From assembly GCF_018860625.1 (NCBI RefSeq), contig NZ_JAHKQB010000014.1, positions 1 to 64,000 on the forward strand: a DNA stretch of 64,000 nt. The letters are read 5' to 3'. The notes under the pieces were generated by a model. It was not told the origin of the DNA. It made no database searches and was given only the letters and a program-made list of their open reading frames with translations. Position numbers and translations under genes: made by a program. This document shows positions 17,284-26,888 of this stretch, piece after piece (positions within the stretch are counted from its first letter, which is position 1; every line of letters starts with the position of its first letter). This DNA is from Paracoccus sp. C2R09. GTDB taxonomy: Bacteria > Pseudomonadota > Alphaproteobacteria > Rhodobacterales > Rhodobacteraceae.

Positions 17284-18332
17284 GCGAGGACAAGGACGAC
17301 AAGCAGTTCGACCCTTCCGAGCAGCGCCTGCAGCGCGCCCGCGAAAAGGGCGATATCCCGCGTTCGACCGAACTGAACGTCACCCTGATGTATCTGGGCG
17401 CGGTGGTGGCCTTCACGCTGGGGGCAGGCGTCGCGGTCAGGCAATGGATCGCGATGGCGATGCGCGCGCTGGGTTCGGAGGGCTGGCGCGACATGGGCGT
17501 GGCCGCGCCCCTGGCGCTTTGGGCGGGGGCGGCCACGGTCGCGCTGGCGGCGGTCATCGCGGGGGCGATCCTGGTCGGCCTGATCGCCACGCGGGGGCTG
17601 GCCTTCGCGCCCGACAAGATCGCGCCCGACCTCAAGCGCATCGATCCGATCAAGAACGCCAAGCAGAAATTCGGGGGCAGCGGGCTGACGACCTTCGCGA
17701 TCTCGGTCGGCAAGGCGGCGGTCGTCTGCGCTGGCGGCTGGTTCCTGTTCGCGGCCCTGCTGGACCGGATCGCGGGCAGTGCCATGGCGGGCGGGCAGTG
17801 GGTCGGCGGGCTGGGACTGATCATCTGGCAGGTTCTGGCCCTGGGCCTGGTGGTCTCGATCGCCTTCACGCTGCCCGACATGCTGATCAAGTGGTTCGAA
17901 CATCGCAAACGCAACCGGATGTCGCGCAAGGAGATGGAGGACGAGTTCAAGGATTCCGAGGGCGATCCGCACCTGAAGGCCGCGCGCCGCCAGCGGGCGG
18001 TCGATCTTGCGACGGGGCAGATGATCGCGGATGTCGCCAAGGCGGACGTGATCATCGTGAACCCCACCCATTACGCGGTGGCGCTGCAATGGTCGCGCGG
18101 ATCGGGGCGCGCGCCCGTCTGCCTGGCCAAGGGCGTGGACGAGGTCGCCGCCCGCATCCGCGAGAAGGCCGGCGAACATGGCGTGCCGCTCTGGTCCGAT
18201 CCGCCATGCGCGCGTGCGATCCATGCCTCGGTCAAGGTGGGCGATGAGATCATGCGCGAACATTTCGCGGCCGTCGCGGCGGCCATTCGATTTGCCGAAC
18301 GCATGCGGGAAAAGGCGCGCCGCGGATGGTGA
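17280..18332 (+). CDS. flhB: Flagellar export switch protein FlhB
   Basis: The 350-residue substrate-specificity switch of the flagellar export apparatus. It opens with KQFDPSEQRLQRAREKGDIPRS, has four membrane helices (about 33-53, 75-100, 140-162, 178-200), and a cytoplasmic domain with the self-cleaving NPTH motif at 261-264. Cleavage between Asn and Pro switches export from hook to filament proteins. The stop overlaps the next gene. Confidence 0.96.
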   Translation: MSEDKDDKQFDPSEQRLQRAREKGDIPRSTELNVTLMYLGAVVAFTLGAGVAVRQWIAMAMRALGSEGWRDMGVAAPLALWAGAATVALAAVIAGAILVGLIATRGLAFAPDKIAPDLKRIDPIKNAKQKFGGSGLTTFAISVGKAAVVCAGGWFLFAALLDRIAGSAMAGGQWVGGLGLIIWQVLALGLVVSIAFTLPDMLIKWFEHRKRNRMSRKEMEDEFKDSEGDPHLKAARRQRAVDLATGQMIADVAKADVIIVNPTHYAVALQWSRGSGRAPVCLAKGVDEVAARIREKAGEHGVPLWSDPPCARAIHASVKVGDEIMREHFAAVAAAIRFAERMREKARRGW

Positions 18333-18697
18333 AGCGGCTTGATCAGCTGACCCAGCTTGAACGGATCGCCCGCATCAAGGCGGAACGGCAGCTCAAGACC
18401 TATGCCGCCTTCGCCGCACATGTGACCGCCGCGCAGAACCGGATCGAGGCCGCGCGGGAATCGCTGAGGCAGAGCTACGACACCACCGCCCCCCTGACCC
18501 TGCCCGAGGCGCGGACGGCCAATGCACAGGCCGGACGCTCGGCGCGCGAGCTGGCCCATGCCGACCAGGAACTGCAGCGGATGCTGCCCCGGTTCGAGGT
18601 GGTGCGCCAGCAGGCCGCCCGTGAATTCGGCCGCGCCCAGGTGCTGGCGGACCTTGCCCGGTCCGAGGCGGATCGCCTGCGCGGGCCGCGATACTGA
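18326..18697 (+). CDS. FliJ-like coiled-coil protein at the end of the flagellar operon
   Basis: A 123-residue, highly charged and almost entirely helical protein (Ala, Arg, Glu, Gln rich) with no signal or membrane segment. Size, coiled-coil character and co-translation with flhB (its start lies within the flhB end) suggest a FliJ-type export chaperone or a similar accessory, but there is no diagnostic motif. It is the last gene of the rightward flagellar operon; 79 bases separate it from bioB. Confidence 0.6.
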   Translation: MVKRLDQLTQLERIARIKAERQLKTYAAFAAHVTAAQNRIEAARESLRQSYDTTAPLTLPEARTANAQAGRSARELAHADQELQRMLPRFEVVRQQAAREFGRAQVLADLARSEADRLRGPRY

Positions 18698-18776
18698 ACC
18701 GCCGCGTCCGAAGCGGGGATTGGACAACCACGCCGCACTGGTGCTAGGCACGGGTTCGGACATGCGGAGGTCAGCC

Positions 18777-19829
18777 ATGTTGGACAGCAAACCGAACCCC
18801 AATCAGCCGGATGCTCGGCATATCTGGACCGCAGAGGAAGCGCGCCGCGTCTATGACCAGCCGCTGATGGACCTGCTGTATCAGGCCCAGACCGTGCATC
18901 GTCAGCATTTCGACCCGAACCGCGTGCAGATGAGCCGCCTTCTGTCGATCAAGACGGGCGGCTGCCCCGAGGATTGCGGATATTGCAGCCAGTCGGCACG
19001 GCATTCGTCCGGCCTGTCGGCCTCGAAGCTGATCGAGGTGCAGCGCGTCATCGGAGAGGCCAAGCGCGCCCGCGATGCCGGGGCCACGCGGTACTGCATG
19101 GGCGCCGCATGGCGCAGCCCCAAGGAACGCGACATGCCGCAGATCCTGGCCATGATCGAGGGCGTGCGCGACCTGGGGATGGAGACCTGCATGACGCTTG
19201 GCATGCTGGATGCCGATCAGGCACGCAAGCTGGCCGATGCGGGGCTGGACTACTACAACCACAACATCGACACCTCCGAGGCGCATTACGACAAGGTCAT
19301 CACGACCCGCACCTTCGCCGACCGCCTGGACACGCTGGACCGCGTCCGCGAGGCCGGGATCAAGGTATGCTCGGGCGGGATCCTGGGCCTGGGCGAGGGC
19401 GATCAGGACCGCGTGGACATGCTGGTCACGCTGGCGAACCTGCCTTCGCCCCCCGAAAGCGTGCCGATCAACCAGCTGATCCCGGTGCCGGGCACGCCCT
19501 TGGCCGATGCCGATCCGGTCGATCCCATCGATTTCGTCCGCACCATTGCGACCGCGCGGATCATGATGCCGCGCAGCCATGTCCGCCTGTCGGCAGGCCG
19601 GACCGAGATGTCGGACGAGATGCAGGCTATGTGCTTCATGGCGGGCGCGAACTCGATTTTCGTGGGCGACACGCTGCTGACCAAGGAAAACCCCGAGGAG
19701 GAGGACGACATGCGTCTGTTCAAGCGGCTGGGGATCCAGCCGATGCAGGCGCATGAACACCACCCCGAGGATGACGCCCGCCGCGCCGAGCTGCTGGCGG
19801 CCGATCCGGCGATCCCGATCCTGCGCTGA
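18777..19829 (+). CDS. bioB: Biotin synthase
   Basis: A radical-SAM enzyme that inserts sulfur into dethiobiotin. The 350 residues include the CPEDCGYC motif (Cys63, 67, 70) for the [4Fe-4S] cluster, [22 protein letters not shown], and the RLSAGR arginine motif close to the [2Fe-2S] site. The start at 18777 has GGAGG six bases upstream; an ATG fifteen bases earlier lacks such a site. It heads the bioBFDA operon. A weak TTGGAC/CTAGGC promoter-like pair lies near 18719, and no BioR-type TTATCTATAA operator was seen. Confidence 0.96.
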   Translation: MLDSKPNPNQPDARHIWTAEEARRVYDQPLMDLLYQAQTVHRQHFDPNRVQMSRLLSIKTGGCPEDCGYCSQSARHSSGLSASKLIEVQRVIGEAKRARDAGATRYCMGAAWRSPKERDMPQILAMIEGVRDLGMETCMTLGMLDADQARKLADAGLDYYNHNIDTSEAHYDKVITTRTFADRLDTLDRVREAGIKVCSGGILGLGEGDQDRVDMLVTLANLPSPPESVPINQLIPVPGTPLADADPVDPIDFVRTIATARIMMPRSHVRLSAGRTEMSDEMQAMCFMAGANSIFVGDTLLTKENPEEEDDMRLFKRLGIQPMQAHEHHPEDDARRAELLAADPAIPILR

Positions 19830-19834
19830 TCGCG

Positions 19835-20968
19835 ATGGATCGTCTTGCCGTCTATCGGCGGGATCTGGACGGGCTTGCGCGCTTGTCGCGCAGGCGCGTC
19901 CTGTCCGACCGCCGCGGAATCGACTTCTCGTCCAACGATTATATCGGGCTGGCGCAGTCGCAGCGCCTGGTCGCCGCGGCGCGGCGCGCGCTGGATGCGG
20001 GCGTCCCGGTGGGTGCCGCCGGTTCCCGCCTGCTGCGCGGCCAGACCGAGGCGCAGGCCCGGTTCGAGGATGCCGCGGCCCGCTTCTTCGGGGCCGAGGC
20101 CGCCCTGGGCTTCGGTGGCGGTTACGTCGCGAATTTCGCCGTCCTGACCACGCTGCCGCAGCGGGGCGACCTGCTGCTGATGGACGAACTGTCCCATGCC
20201 AGCACGCATGAGGGCGCCCGCGCGGGCCGGGCGGGGGTTGCGACCTTCCGCCATGGCGATGTGGGGCACGCGGCGGACGTGATCGCGGGCTGGCGCGCGC
20301 AGGGCAATACCGGCGCGGTCTGGATCGCGGTCGAGAGCCTCTACAGCATGGATGGCGATCGTGCGCCGCTGGACGACCTGATGGCGCTGGCCGACGAACA
20401 CGGTTTCCTGATGGTGGACGAGGCCCACGCGACCGGCGTCTATGGTCAGCAGGGGCGCGGGCTGGCCCATCACCTCGAGGGTCGCGACAACGTCGTCACG
20501 CTGCATACCCTGGGCAAGGCGCTTGGCGGCTCGGGCGCGCTGATCTGCGCGTCGCGAGTGCTGATCGATTTCCTGGTCAACCGCTGCCGTCCCTTCATCT
20601 TCGCCACCGCGCCGTCGCCGCTGATGGCGGCGGTGGGCCTCGAATCGCTGGCGATCCTGCGCGACGAGCCTTGGCGTCAGGCCGTCCTGCAGGGGCATAT
20701 CGACTGCTTCGGCGCGGAAATCGCCCGCCGTCTGCCGCATCTGCAGGTCAGCGGCAGCCAGATCGTGCCGCTGATCGTGGGGCAGAACGCGCCCACGATG
20801 GAACTGGCCGCGGCCATGCAGGCGCGCGGTTTCGACATTCGCGGCATCCGCCCGCCGACCGTCCCCGAAGGCACGTCGCGGCTGCGGATATCCCTGACGC
20901 TGAATGCGGGCCGGGCCGACGTGATCCGCCTGGCCGAACTGCTGGAGGAATTATGGCCCGATACGTGA
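19835..20968 (+). CDS. bioF: 8-amino-7-oxononanoate synthase
   Basis: A PLP enzyme that condenses pimeloyl-thioester with L-alanine, the first ring-building step of biotin synthesis. The 377 residues show FSSNDYIGLA (31-40), GAAGSRLLRG (60-69), the aspartate motif MVDEAHATG (193-201) and the PLP lysine in HTLGKALGGSG (Lys228). It follows bioB by five bases and overlaps bioD by 16 bases. Confidence 0.94.
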   Translation: MDRLAVYRRDLDGLARLSRRRVLSDRRGIDFSSNDYIGLAQSQRLVAAARRALDAGVPVGAAGSRLLRGQTEAQARFEDAAARFFGAEAALGFGGGYVANFAVLTTLPQRGDLLLMDELSHASTHEGARAGRAGVATFRHGDVGHAADVIAGWRAQGNTGAVWIAVESLYSMDGDRAPLDDLMALADEHGFLMVDEAHATGVYGQQGRGLAHHLEGRDNVVTLHTLGKALGGSGALICASRVLIDFLVNRCRPFIFATAPSPLMAAVGLESLAILRDEPWRQAVLQGHIDCFGAEIARRLPHLQVSGSQIVPLIVGQNAPTMELAAAMQARGFDIRGIRPPTVPEGTSRLRISLTLNAGRADVIRLAELLEELWPDT

Positions 20969-21609
20969 TCAGCGCGACCGGCACCGATGTGGGCAAGTCG
21001 GTCTTTGCCGCGGGCCTGTGCGGCCTGATCGGCGCGGATTATTGGAAGCCGGTGCAATCGGGGCTGGCGGGCAACGTGCCGAACGCGGCCCCCGTCGCGG
21101 GCGGCGCGGCCCAGATCGGCAGCGACCGCGCCGAGGTCGAGCGCCTGTCGGGCGCGACCACCCACCCCGAGGCGTTCCTGCTGCGTCAGCCCCTGTCGCC
21201 CCATCGCGCCGCCGAACTGGATGGCGTGACGATCGATATCGATGCGCTGACGCCCCCCGATATCGATCCGCTGGTGATCGAGGGTGCGGGCGGCGTCATG
21301 GTCCCCGTCACCCGGCAGGTGATGTTCGCGGATCTGTTCGCGCGCTGGAACCTGCCGGTCGTCCTGGTCGCGGGCACCGGCCTCGGGACGATCAGCTACA
21401 GCCTGTCCGCCATCGAGAGCCTGCGCGCGCGCGGCGTTCCCGTCCACGGTGTAGCCTTCGTGGGCCATCCGAACGACGACAACATGGCGACCATCGGGCA
21501 GGTGGGGCAGGTGAAGGTCCTTGGCCGCCTGCCGATCCTGGACCGGCTGGACCGCGACACGCTGTCCGCCGCGATGGCCGCGAATTTCAGCCCGAAGGAT
21601 TTCGCATGA
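20953..21609 (+). CDS. bioD: Dethiobiotin synthetase
   Basis: An ATP-dependent carboxylase that closes the ureido ring from 7,8-diaminononanoate and CO2. The 218 residues begin with the P-loop GTDVGKSV (10-17), followed by KPVQSG, the metal-binding EGAGGVMVPV motif and NLPVVLVAGTGLGT. The start at 20953 lies inside the bioF end, preceded by GGAGGAA. The stop overlaps the bioA start by ATGA. Confidence 0.95.
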   Translation: MARYVISATGTDVGKSVFAAGLCGLIGADYWKPVQSGLAGNVPNAAPVAGGAAQIGSDRAEVERLSGATTHPEAFLLRQPLSPHRAAELDGVTIDIDALTPPDIDPLVIEGAGGVMVPVTRQVMFADLFARWNLPVVLVAGTGLGTISYSLSAIESLRARGVPVHGVAFVGHPNDDNMATIGQVGQVKVLGRLPILDRLDRDTLSAAMAANFSPKDFA

Positions 21610-22850
21610 GCATCGACGGCGCCGTTTGGCATCCCTTCTTTCAGCACGGAACCGAACCCGAACCGCCCCGCGCGATCAGCACCGAGGGTGCCTTCATCGA
21701 AACCGATCGCGGCAGGCTGCTGGACGCGGTCAGCAGCTGGTGGGTCGTCACCCATGGTCACAACCACCCCCGCATTGCCGATGCGATCCGCGACACGGCG
21801 GGCCATCTGGACCAGGTGATCTTCGCGGGCCTGACCCATGCCCCGGCCGAGGAACTGGCCGAGGCGCTGGTCGGCATGGCCCCCGAGGGTCTGAGCCATG
21901 TCTTCTACAGCGACAGCGGATCGACCGCGGTCGAGGTCGCGCTGAAGATGGCGCTTGGATACTGGCAGCACGAGGGCGACGGCCGCCACCGCATCGCGGT
22001 GATCGAGGACAGCTATCACGGCGACACGATCGGCACGATGAGCGTGGGCGAACGCGGGGTCTTCAACGCCGCCTACGACCCGCTGATGTTCGCGGTGGAC
22101 CGGCTGCCCTTCCCCTCGGGTGACGGTGCCGAGACCCTGTGCGCCTTCGAGGGGATGGCCGCATCGGGCCGGATGGCCGCGCTGATCGTCGAGCCGCTGA
22201 TCCTGGGCGCCGGTGGCATGCGCATGTATGGCGCGGACGTCCTGCGCGGTCTGCGCGAGATCTGCGATCGCCACGACGTGCTGATGATCGTGGACGAGGT
22301 GATGACGGGCTGGGGTCGCACGGGGCGCCTGTGGGCCTGCGATCACGCGGGGATCGCGCCCGACATCATGTGCACCTCGAAGGGGCTGACAGGGGGTGTG
22401 ATCCCTCTGGCGGCGACGCTGGCCAGCCGCCGCATCTTCGATGCGCATCGTTCGACCGATCGGCGGCGGACCTTCTATCATTCCAGCAGCTATACCGCGA
22501 ACCCGATCGCCTGCGCGGCCGCACTTGCGCAGGTGCGCCTGTGGCAGGAAAGCCCGATGCAGCAGGTGCTGGACCGCCTTGGCGACTGGCAGGCCGAGCG
22601 GCTGGAGAAACTGGCCGCCGATCCGCGCTTCGAGAACCCGCGCAGATGGGGCACGGTCGCGGCCATCGACATGAAGGTCCCCGAGGGCGGATACCTGGCC
22701 GAAGCCGGGCCTCGCCTGCGTGCCCATGCGATGGATCGTGGCGTGCTGCTGCGCCCCTTGGGCAATACCTGCTATGTCATGCCGCCCTATTGCGTGACCG
22801 AGGCGGATCTGGACCTGGCCTGGGACGTCATCGCCTCATTCCAGTTCTAA
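21606..22850 (+). CDS. bioA: Adenosylmethionine-8-amino-7-oxononanoate aminotransferase
   Basis: A class III PLP aminotransferase that uses S-adenosylmethionine as amino donor to make 7,8-diaminopelargonate. The 414 residues have WHPFFQH (8-14), SSWWVVTHGHNHP (43-55), YSDSGSTAVEVALK (101-114), the aspartate motif VDEVMTGWGRTG (229-240) and the PLP lysine in CTSKGLTGG (Lys259). It ends the bio operon and overlaps the convergent gene at 22836 by 15 bases. Confidence 0.96.
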   Translation: MSIDGAVWHPFFQHGTEPEPPRAISTEGAFIETDRGRLLDAVSSWWVVTHGHNHPRIADAIRDTAGHLDQVIFAGLTHAPAEELAEALVGMAPEGLSHVFYSDSGSTAVEVALKMALGYWQHEGDGRHRIAVIEDSYHGDTIGTMSVGERGVFNAAYDPLMFAVDRLPFPSGDGAETLCAFEGMAASGRMAALIVEPLILGAGGMRMYGADVLRGLREICDRHDVLMIVDEVMTGWGRTGRLWACDHAGIAPDIMCTSKGLTGGVIPLAATLASRRIFDAHRSTDRRRTFYHSSSYTANPIACAAALAQVRLWQESPMQQVLDRLGDWQAERLEKLAADPRFENPRRWGTVAAIDMKVPEGGYLAEAGPRLRAHAMDRGVLLRPLGNTCYVMPPYCVTEADLDLAWDVIASFQF

Positions 22851-23849
22851 TTCGATCCAGACGGGCTTGCGGTGGGATGCCAGTCCCGCCGCGCCTGCCA
22901 GCGGATCGTCCGGCGCGGGCCAGAAGACGCCTGCGCCCGTCACCGTCAGTCCCTTGGCGGGCAGGATGTAATCCAGCCGCAGATTGCCGGGATCGCGGTC
23001 GTATTCGGCCGTGTCCAGCGCCGCATCGCCCGAATGCCCGGCGTTCGGGCCGGTCTGGGGCGGCTGGAACGCTCCGCGCGGCTGCGGGTCCTGCGTGACA
23101 TCCAGCATCCGCAGCAGCGCCGAGGGATCGCCATCCCCGTCCGACAGATCGACATTCAGGTTGCCGATCACCGCGAATGGCGCATTCGGCAGGCGGTTCA
23201 GCCAGAAGGCCAGTTCGTCGTGATTGCGGGCGATGTTGCGATCCTCGAATGCGGGCGGGGTCGCGGACATCGCCAGCAGGTGCAGCGGGCGGTCCGGCGT
23301 CTTGATGACCGCATCCCAATGCGCGGTGGTGGACAGGCGCTGGATGTCGCCATTCGGCCCGTCCGGCATGCGGTTGCCGTCCATCGAACGCCACAGAAGC
23401 GCGGTGTAGTCCGACACCGGCCCGATCGGCCAGCGCGACAGGATCGCCATGCCCGACTGCCCCGTGAAATCGCCATAGCCCTGCGCGTCGCGGGCCTCGC
23501 CCAGGCGGCCATTGCCGTCCATGTCGCGATCCGTGGCCATTCCCGAATTGGGGCGGGCGGCAAAGCGGTGGGGCATGGGGTGACCCATTTCGGCCAGGAG
23601 GTCCCCGAAGGCGATCAGGGCGCGTCCCTCGAGGTCCCAGTCGAAGCCCGTCAGCAGGATAGCATCGGGGCGCAGATGGGCGATGATGCGCGCGGCCGCC
23701 ACGACCTGTCCCTCGCGGGCGGCGATGTCGCGCAGCAGAAGCCCCGGCCCCTGTCTGCTCAGGCCGGGGTTCCAGGTGGCAAGCCGCACCGGATCGGCCA
23801 TGGCTGGCGTCACCATCAGTGCGGCAAGGACAAGCGCCCTCAGATCCAA
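22836..23849 (-). CDS. Exported endonuclease/exonuclease/phosphatase-family protein
   Basis: A protein of about 337 residues with a short signal ([14 protein letters not shown]) and the fold's motifs [14 protein letters not shown] in the glutamate region, [23 protein letters not shown] and a C-terminal [10 protein letters not shown] segment where the catalytic histidine sits. The glutamate of motif I seems replaced (TGFDWD), so the metal site may be unusual. There is no ATG in a good position: a TTG at 23849, overlapping the leuD stop, gives the signal peptide and is my choice, but it is uncertain. It is probably co-transcribed with leuD; the substrate is unknown. Confidence 0.65.
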   Translation of the reverse strand: MDLRALVLAALMVTPAMADPVRLATWNPGLSRQGPGLLLRDIAAREGQVVAAARIIAHLRPDAILLTGFDWDLEGRALIAFGDLLAEMGHPMPHRFAARPNSGMATDRDMDGNGRLGEARDAQGYGDFTGQSGMAILSRWPIGPVSDYTALLWRSMDGNRMPDGPNGDIQRLSTTAHWDAVIKTPDRPLHLLAMSATPPAFEDRNIARNHDELAFWLNRLPNAPFAVIGNLNVDLSDGDGDPSALLRMLDVTQDPQPRGAFQPPQTGPNAGHSGDAALDTAEYDRDPGNLRLDYILPAKGLTVTGAGVFWPAPDDPLAGAAGLASHRKPVWIELELE

Positions 23850-24445
23850 GGACGCGCCTGCGCCATGTGGGTCTCGAAATCGTCGATCAAGGGGGCCTTC
23901 TCCATGGTCAGGCCGATATCGTCCAGGCCGTTCATCAGGCAATGCTTGCGGAAGGGGTCGATCTCGAACGCGAAGGCCGTCCCGTCCGAGCTGGTGACCG
24001 TCTGCGATTCCAGGTCCACCGTCATGCGGGCGTTCGAGCCGTTCTTCGCATCCTCCATCAGGGCATCGACCGCATCCTGCGGCAGGACGACCGGCAGGAT
24101 GCCGTTCTTGAAGCAGTTGTTGAAGAAGATGTCCGCGAAGCTGGTCGAGATCACGCAGCGGATGCCGAAATCCAGAAGCGCCCAGGGCGCGTGTTCGCGC
24201 GAGGAACCGCAGCCGAAATTGTCGCCCGCGACCAGGATCTGGCTGTCGCGATAGGCGGGCTGGTTCAGCACGAAATCGGGCAGCTCGTTGCCGTCGCGAT
24301 CATAGCGCATCTCGTCGAACAGGTTGATGCCCAGGCCCGAACGCTTGATCGTCTTCAGGAACTGCTTGGGGATGATCATGTCCGTGTCGATATTGACGAG
24401 GGGCATGGGGGCGGCGATGCCGGTCAGGGTGGTGAAGCTGTCCAT
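23840..24445 (-). CDS. leuD: 3-isopropylmalate dehydratase small subunit
   Basis: The 201-residue swivel-domain subunit that works with LeuC to isomerise 2- to 3-isopropylmalate in leucine synthesis. It shows [19 protein letters not shown] near the N terminus, [20 protein letters not shown] in the middle, and [18 protein letters not shown] after it. leuC lies about 700 bases upstream on the same strand, separated by a rightward gene, so the two are probably not on one simple transcript. Confidence 0.95.
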   Translation of the reverse strand: MDSFTTLTGIAAPMPLVNIDTDMIIPKQFLKTIKRSGLGINLFDEMRYDRDGNELPDFVLNQPAYRDSQILVAGDNFGCGSSREHAPWALLDFGIRCVISTSFADIFFNNCFKNGILPVVLPQDAVDALMEDAKNGSNARMTVDLESQTVTSSDGTAFAFEIDPFRKHCLMNGLDDIGLTMEKAPLIDDFETHMAQARPWI

Positions 24446-24529
24446 GTATCCTCACATGTTGTTGCTGCGGCTTCCGATTGCCCGCGGGCGGGGATAGAAC
24501 CCCGTCGATGCATGGCACGGAAAGACCGG

Positions 24530-25114
24530 ATGACGTGGAATGAACTGACGGCCTGCGTGGCCGAACGCTGGAGCCTGGAGATCGGCGATCCGCAGATCAC
24601 GGGATGGCTGACGGTGCTGGCCTATGTGGTCGCGGCGCTGCTGTCGGCGCGGGTCTGGTCGCGCATGGCAGGCCAGGGCGGGCGCCTGTTCTGGGCGCTG
24701 CTGGCCGTGATGCTGGCGGCGCTGGCCGTCAACAAGCAGCTGGATCTGCAAAGCGCGCTGACCGCCGCCGGCCGCTGCCTTGCGCATGCGCAGGGATGGT
24801 ACGGCGAAAGGCGGCTGGTCCAGGTGGGCTTTATCGCCACGCTGGGCGCGGTGATGGTCGCGGGGCTGATCGCCATGACCTTCAGCCTGCGGGGCAACCT
24901 GCGCCGGAACGGCGTGGCGCTGGCCGGGCTGGTGATCGTCACGGGCTTCGTGATGATGCGCGCGGCCAGCTTCCATCACATGGACAGGCTGATCGGAATG
25001 CGCGCCCTTGGTGTCCCGAACAACTTCCTGTTCGAGAACACGGGCCTCGTGCTGATCGCGCTGAACGCGGGCGTCCTGCTGATGCGTCCGAACGCCCCGG
25101 TCAGCCGGGGCTGA
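24530..25114 (+). CDS. Five-helix membrane protein of unknown function, between leuC and leuD
   Basis: A 194-residue integral membrane protein with about five hydrophobic helices (near 25-42, 53-68, 97-117, 125-145, 165-185). The start at 24530 has GGAAAG six bases upstream; an ATG 18 bases earlier has no such site. Homologues in Rhodobacteraceae are sometimes labelled isopropylmalate isomerase because of their leuCD neighbours; the sequence gives no support for that, since there is no Fe-S or aconitase motif. Divergent from leuD and convergent with leuC. Confidence 0.75.
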   Translation: MTWNELTACVAERWSLEIGDPQITGWLTVLAYVVAALLSARVWSRMAGQGGRLFWALLAVMLAALAVNKQLDLQSALTAAGRCLAHAQGWYGERRLVQVGFIATLGAVMVAGLIAMTFSLRGNLRRNGVALAGLVIVTGFVMMRAASFHHMDRLIGMRALGVPNNFLFENTGLVLIALNAGVLLMRPNAPVSRG

Positions 25115-25158
25115 CGGGGGCGCCCTCCGCGCGTCGGGTCGCGGTGCGGCCACGGGGA

Positions 25159-26592
25159 TCAGGCCGGTTCGTGCGAGAATTCGCGCACATCGACCAGATG
25201 ACCCGCCACGCCCGCCGCCGCGGCCATCGCGGGGCTCATCAGGTGGGTGCGGCCCTTGTAGCCCTGACGCCCCTCGAAGTTGCGGTTGCTGGTGGCCGCG
25301 CAGCGTTCGCCCGGTGCCAGCTGGTCGGGGTTCATGCCAAGGCACATCGAACAGCCCGCAAGCCGCCATTCGAAGCCCGCATCCTTGAAGATGACGTCCA
25401 GACCCTCTTCCTCGGCCTGCGCACGCACGAGGCCCGAACCGGGCACGACCATGCCGCGCACGCCCTGGGCCAGCTTGCGGCCGCGCAGCACGTCGGCGGC
25501 AGCGCGCAGATCCTCGATCCGGCCATTGGTGCAGGACCCGATGAAGACCGCGTCGATGGCGATGTCGGTCAGGGCGGTGCCCGCCTTCAGGTCCATGTAT
25601 TCCAGCGAACGGCGGGCCGCATCGACCTTGCCGGCCTTGAAATCCTCGGGGGCGGGGACGGTGGCGGTGATGGGCAGCGCGTCCTCGGGGCTGGTGCCCC
25701 AGGTGACGGTGGGGGCGATATCCTCGCCGCGGATGGTGACGACCTTGTCGAAATGCGCGCCGTCATCGGAATGCAGCGTGCGCCACCAGGCCAGCGCGGC
25801 CTCCCACTGGGCGCCCTTGGGGGCATGGGGGCGTCCCTTCACATAGGCGAAGGTGGTCTCGTCCGGGGCGATGAGGCCCGCACGCGCGCCGCCCTCGATC
25901 GCCATGTTGCAGATGGTCATGCGACCTTCCATCGACAGGTTGCGGATCGCCTCTCCGCAATATTCGATGACATGGCCGGTGCCGCCCGCCGTGCCGGTTT
26001 CCGCGATGATGCGCAGCACGATGTCCTTGGCGGTGACGCCGGGGGCCAGGCGGCCGGTGATCTCGACCTTCATGTTCTTCGATTTCGACTGGATCAGCGT
26101 CTGGGTGGCCAGCACATGTTCCACCTCGGAGGTGCCGATCCCGTGGGCCAGCGCGCCGAATGCGCCATGGGTCGCGGTATGGCTGTCGCCGCAGACGACG
26201 GTCATGCCCGGCAGGGTCCAGCCCTGTTCGGGGCCGACGATATGCACGATCCCCTGGCGGATGTCGTTCACCGGATAGTAGTTCACCCCGAAATCGCGGG
26301 CGTTGCGGTCCAGCGCGTCGACCTGGATGCGGCTTTCGGCATTGTCGATGCCGCTCTCGCGGTCCCAAGTGGTGGGCACGTTGTGATCGGGCACGGCGAT
26401 GGTGCGTTCGGGGGCGCGGACCTTGCGGCCGGTCATGCGCAGACCCTCGAAGGCCTGCGGGCTGGTCACCTCGTGGACCAGGTGCCGGTCGATATACAGA
26501 AGGCAGGTCCCGTCCTGCTGCCGGTCCACCACATGGGCGTCCCAGATCTTGTCATAGAGCGTGCGCGGACCCGCGAATTCATTCGTCGTCAT
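25159..26592 (-). CDS. leuC: 3-isopropylmalate dehydratase large subunit
   Basis: A 477-residue aconitase-family enzyme holding the [4Fe-4S] cluster. Visible are [12 protein letters not shown] near the N terminus, [33 protein letters not shown] with the first cluster cysteine, and [11 protein letters not shown] with the other two. The start at 26592 (MTTNEF) is preferred over an in-frame extension that would run through the inverted repeat at 26625-26673. Confidence 0.95.
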   Translation of the reverse strand: MTTNEFAGPRTLYDKIWDAHVVDRQQDGTCLLYIDRHLVHEVTSPQAFEGLRMTGRKVRAPERTIAVPDHNVPTTWDRESGIDNAESRIQVDALDRNARDFGVNYYPVNDIRQGIVHIVGPEQGWTLPGMTVVCGDSHTATHGAFGALAHGIGTSEVEHVLATQTLIQSKSKNMKVEITGRLAPGVTAKDIVLRIIAETGTAGGTGHVIEYCGEAIRNLSMEGRMTICNMAIEGGARAGLIAPDETTFAYVKGRPHAPKGAQWEAALAWWRTLHSDDGAHFDKVVTIRGEDIAPTVTWGTSPEDALPITATVPAPEDFKAGKVDAARRSLEYMDLKAGTALTDIAIDAVFIGSCTNGRIEDLRAAADVLRGRKLAQGVRGMVVPGSGLVRAQAEEEGLDVIFKDAGFEWRLAGCSMCLGMNPDQLAPGERCAATSNRNFEGRQGYKGRTHLMSPAMAAAAGVAGHLVDVREFSHEPA

Positions 26593-26624
26593 GGCTGATA
26601 CTTTCGGCTGTGTCGTTCTGGCAT

Positions 26625-26673
26625 GGCTGATCGGGCGGTCGCCCATGCGGGCAGACCCCAGGGCCGATCAGCC
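26625..26673. promoter_or_regulatory. Inverted repeat in the leuC leader
   Basis: Perfect ten-base arms, GGCTGATCGG (26625-26634) and CCGATCAGCC (26664-26673), are separated by 29 bases that contain a smaller GCCC-ATGC-GGGC hairpin. It sits 33-81 bases upstream of the leuC start. It could be an RNA leader structure or an operator; no leucine-rich leader peptide was seen. A 28-codon frame starting at about 26755 on the minus strand precedes it, without evidence of translation. Confidence 0.4.
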
Positions 26674-26888
26674 CCGAGCGGTGACGCCGAGCGTCTCACC
26701 GTAGAACCGCGACGGCAGGCGCGCGCGGTCGTGAATGTCGAAATACCGAAACATGGGGGGAAAATAAGGCCGGGACATGGGCGATGGCAAGCCTCTACCT
26801 TTGGAAAAGGACGTGATGGCGGCATGAATCGTTCGGAACAAGCGCGCATCCCGCAACATTGTTAAGGACAGCAAGGGGGGCGCAAGGC

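Noticed and set aside
18698-18776. BioR operator or strong promoter before bioB
   Set aside because: No TTATCTATAA-like palindrome, and the TTGGAC/CTAGGC pair is too weak at the -10 to list as a promoter.
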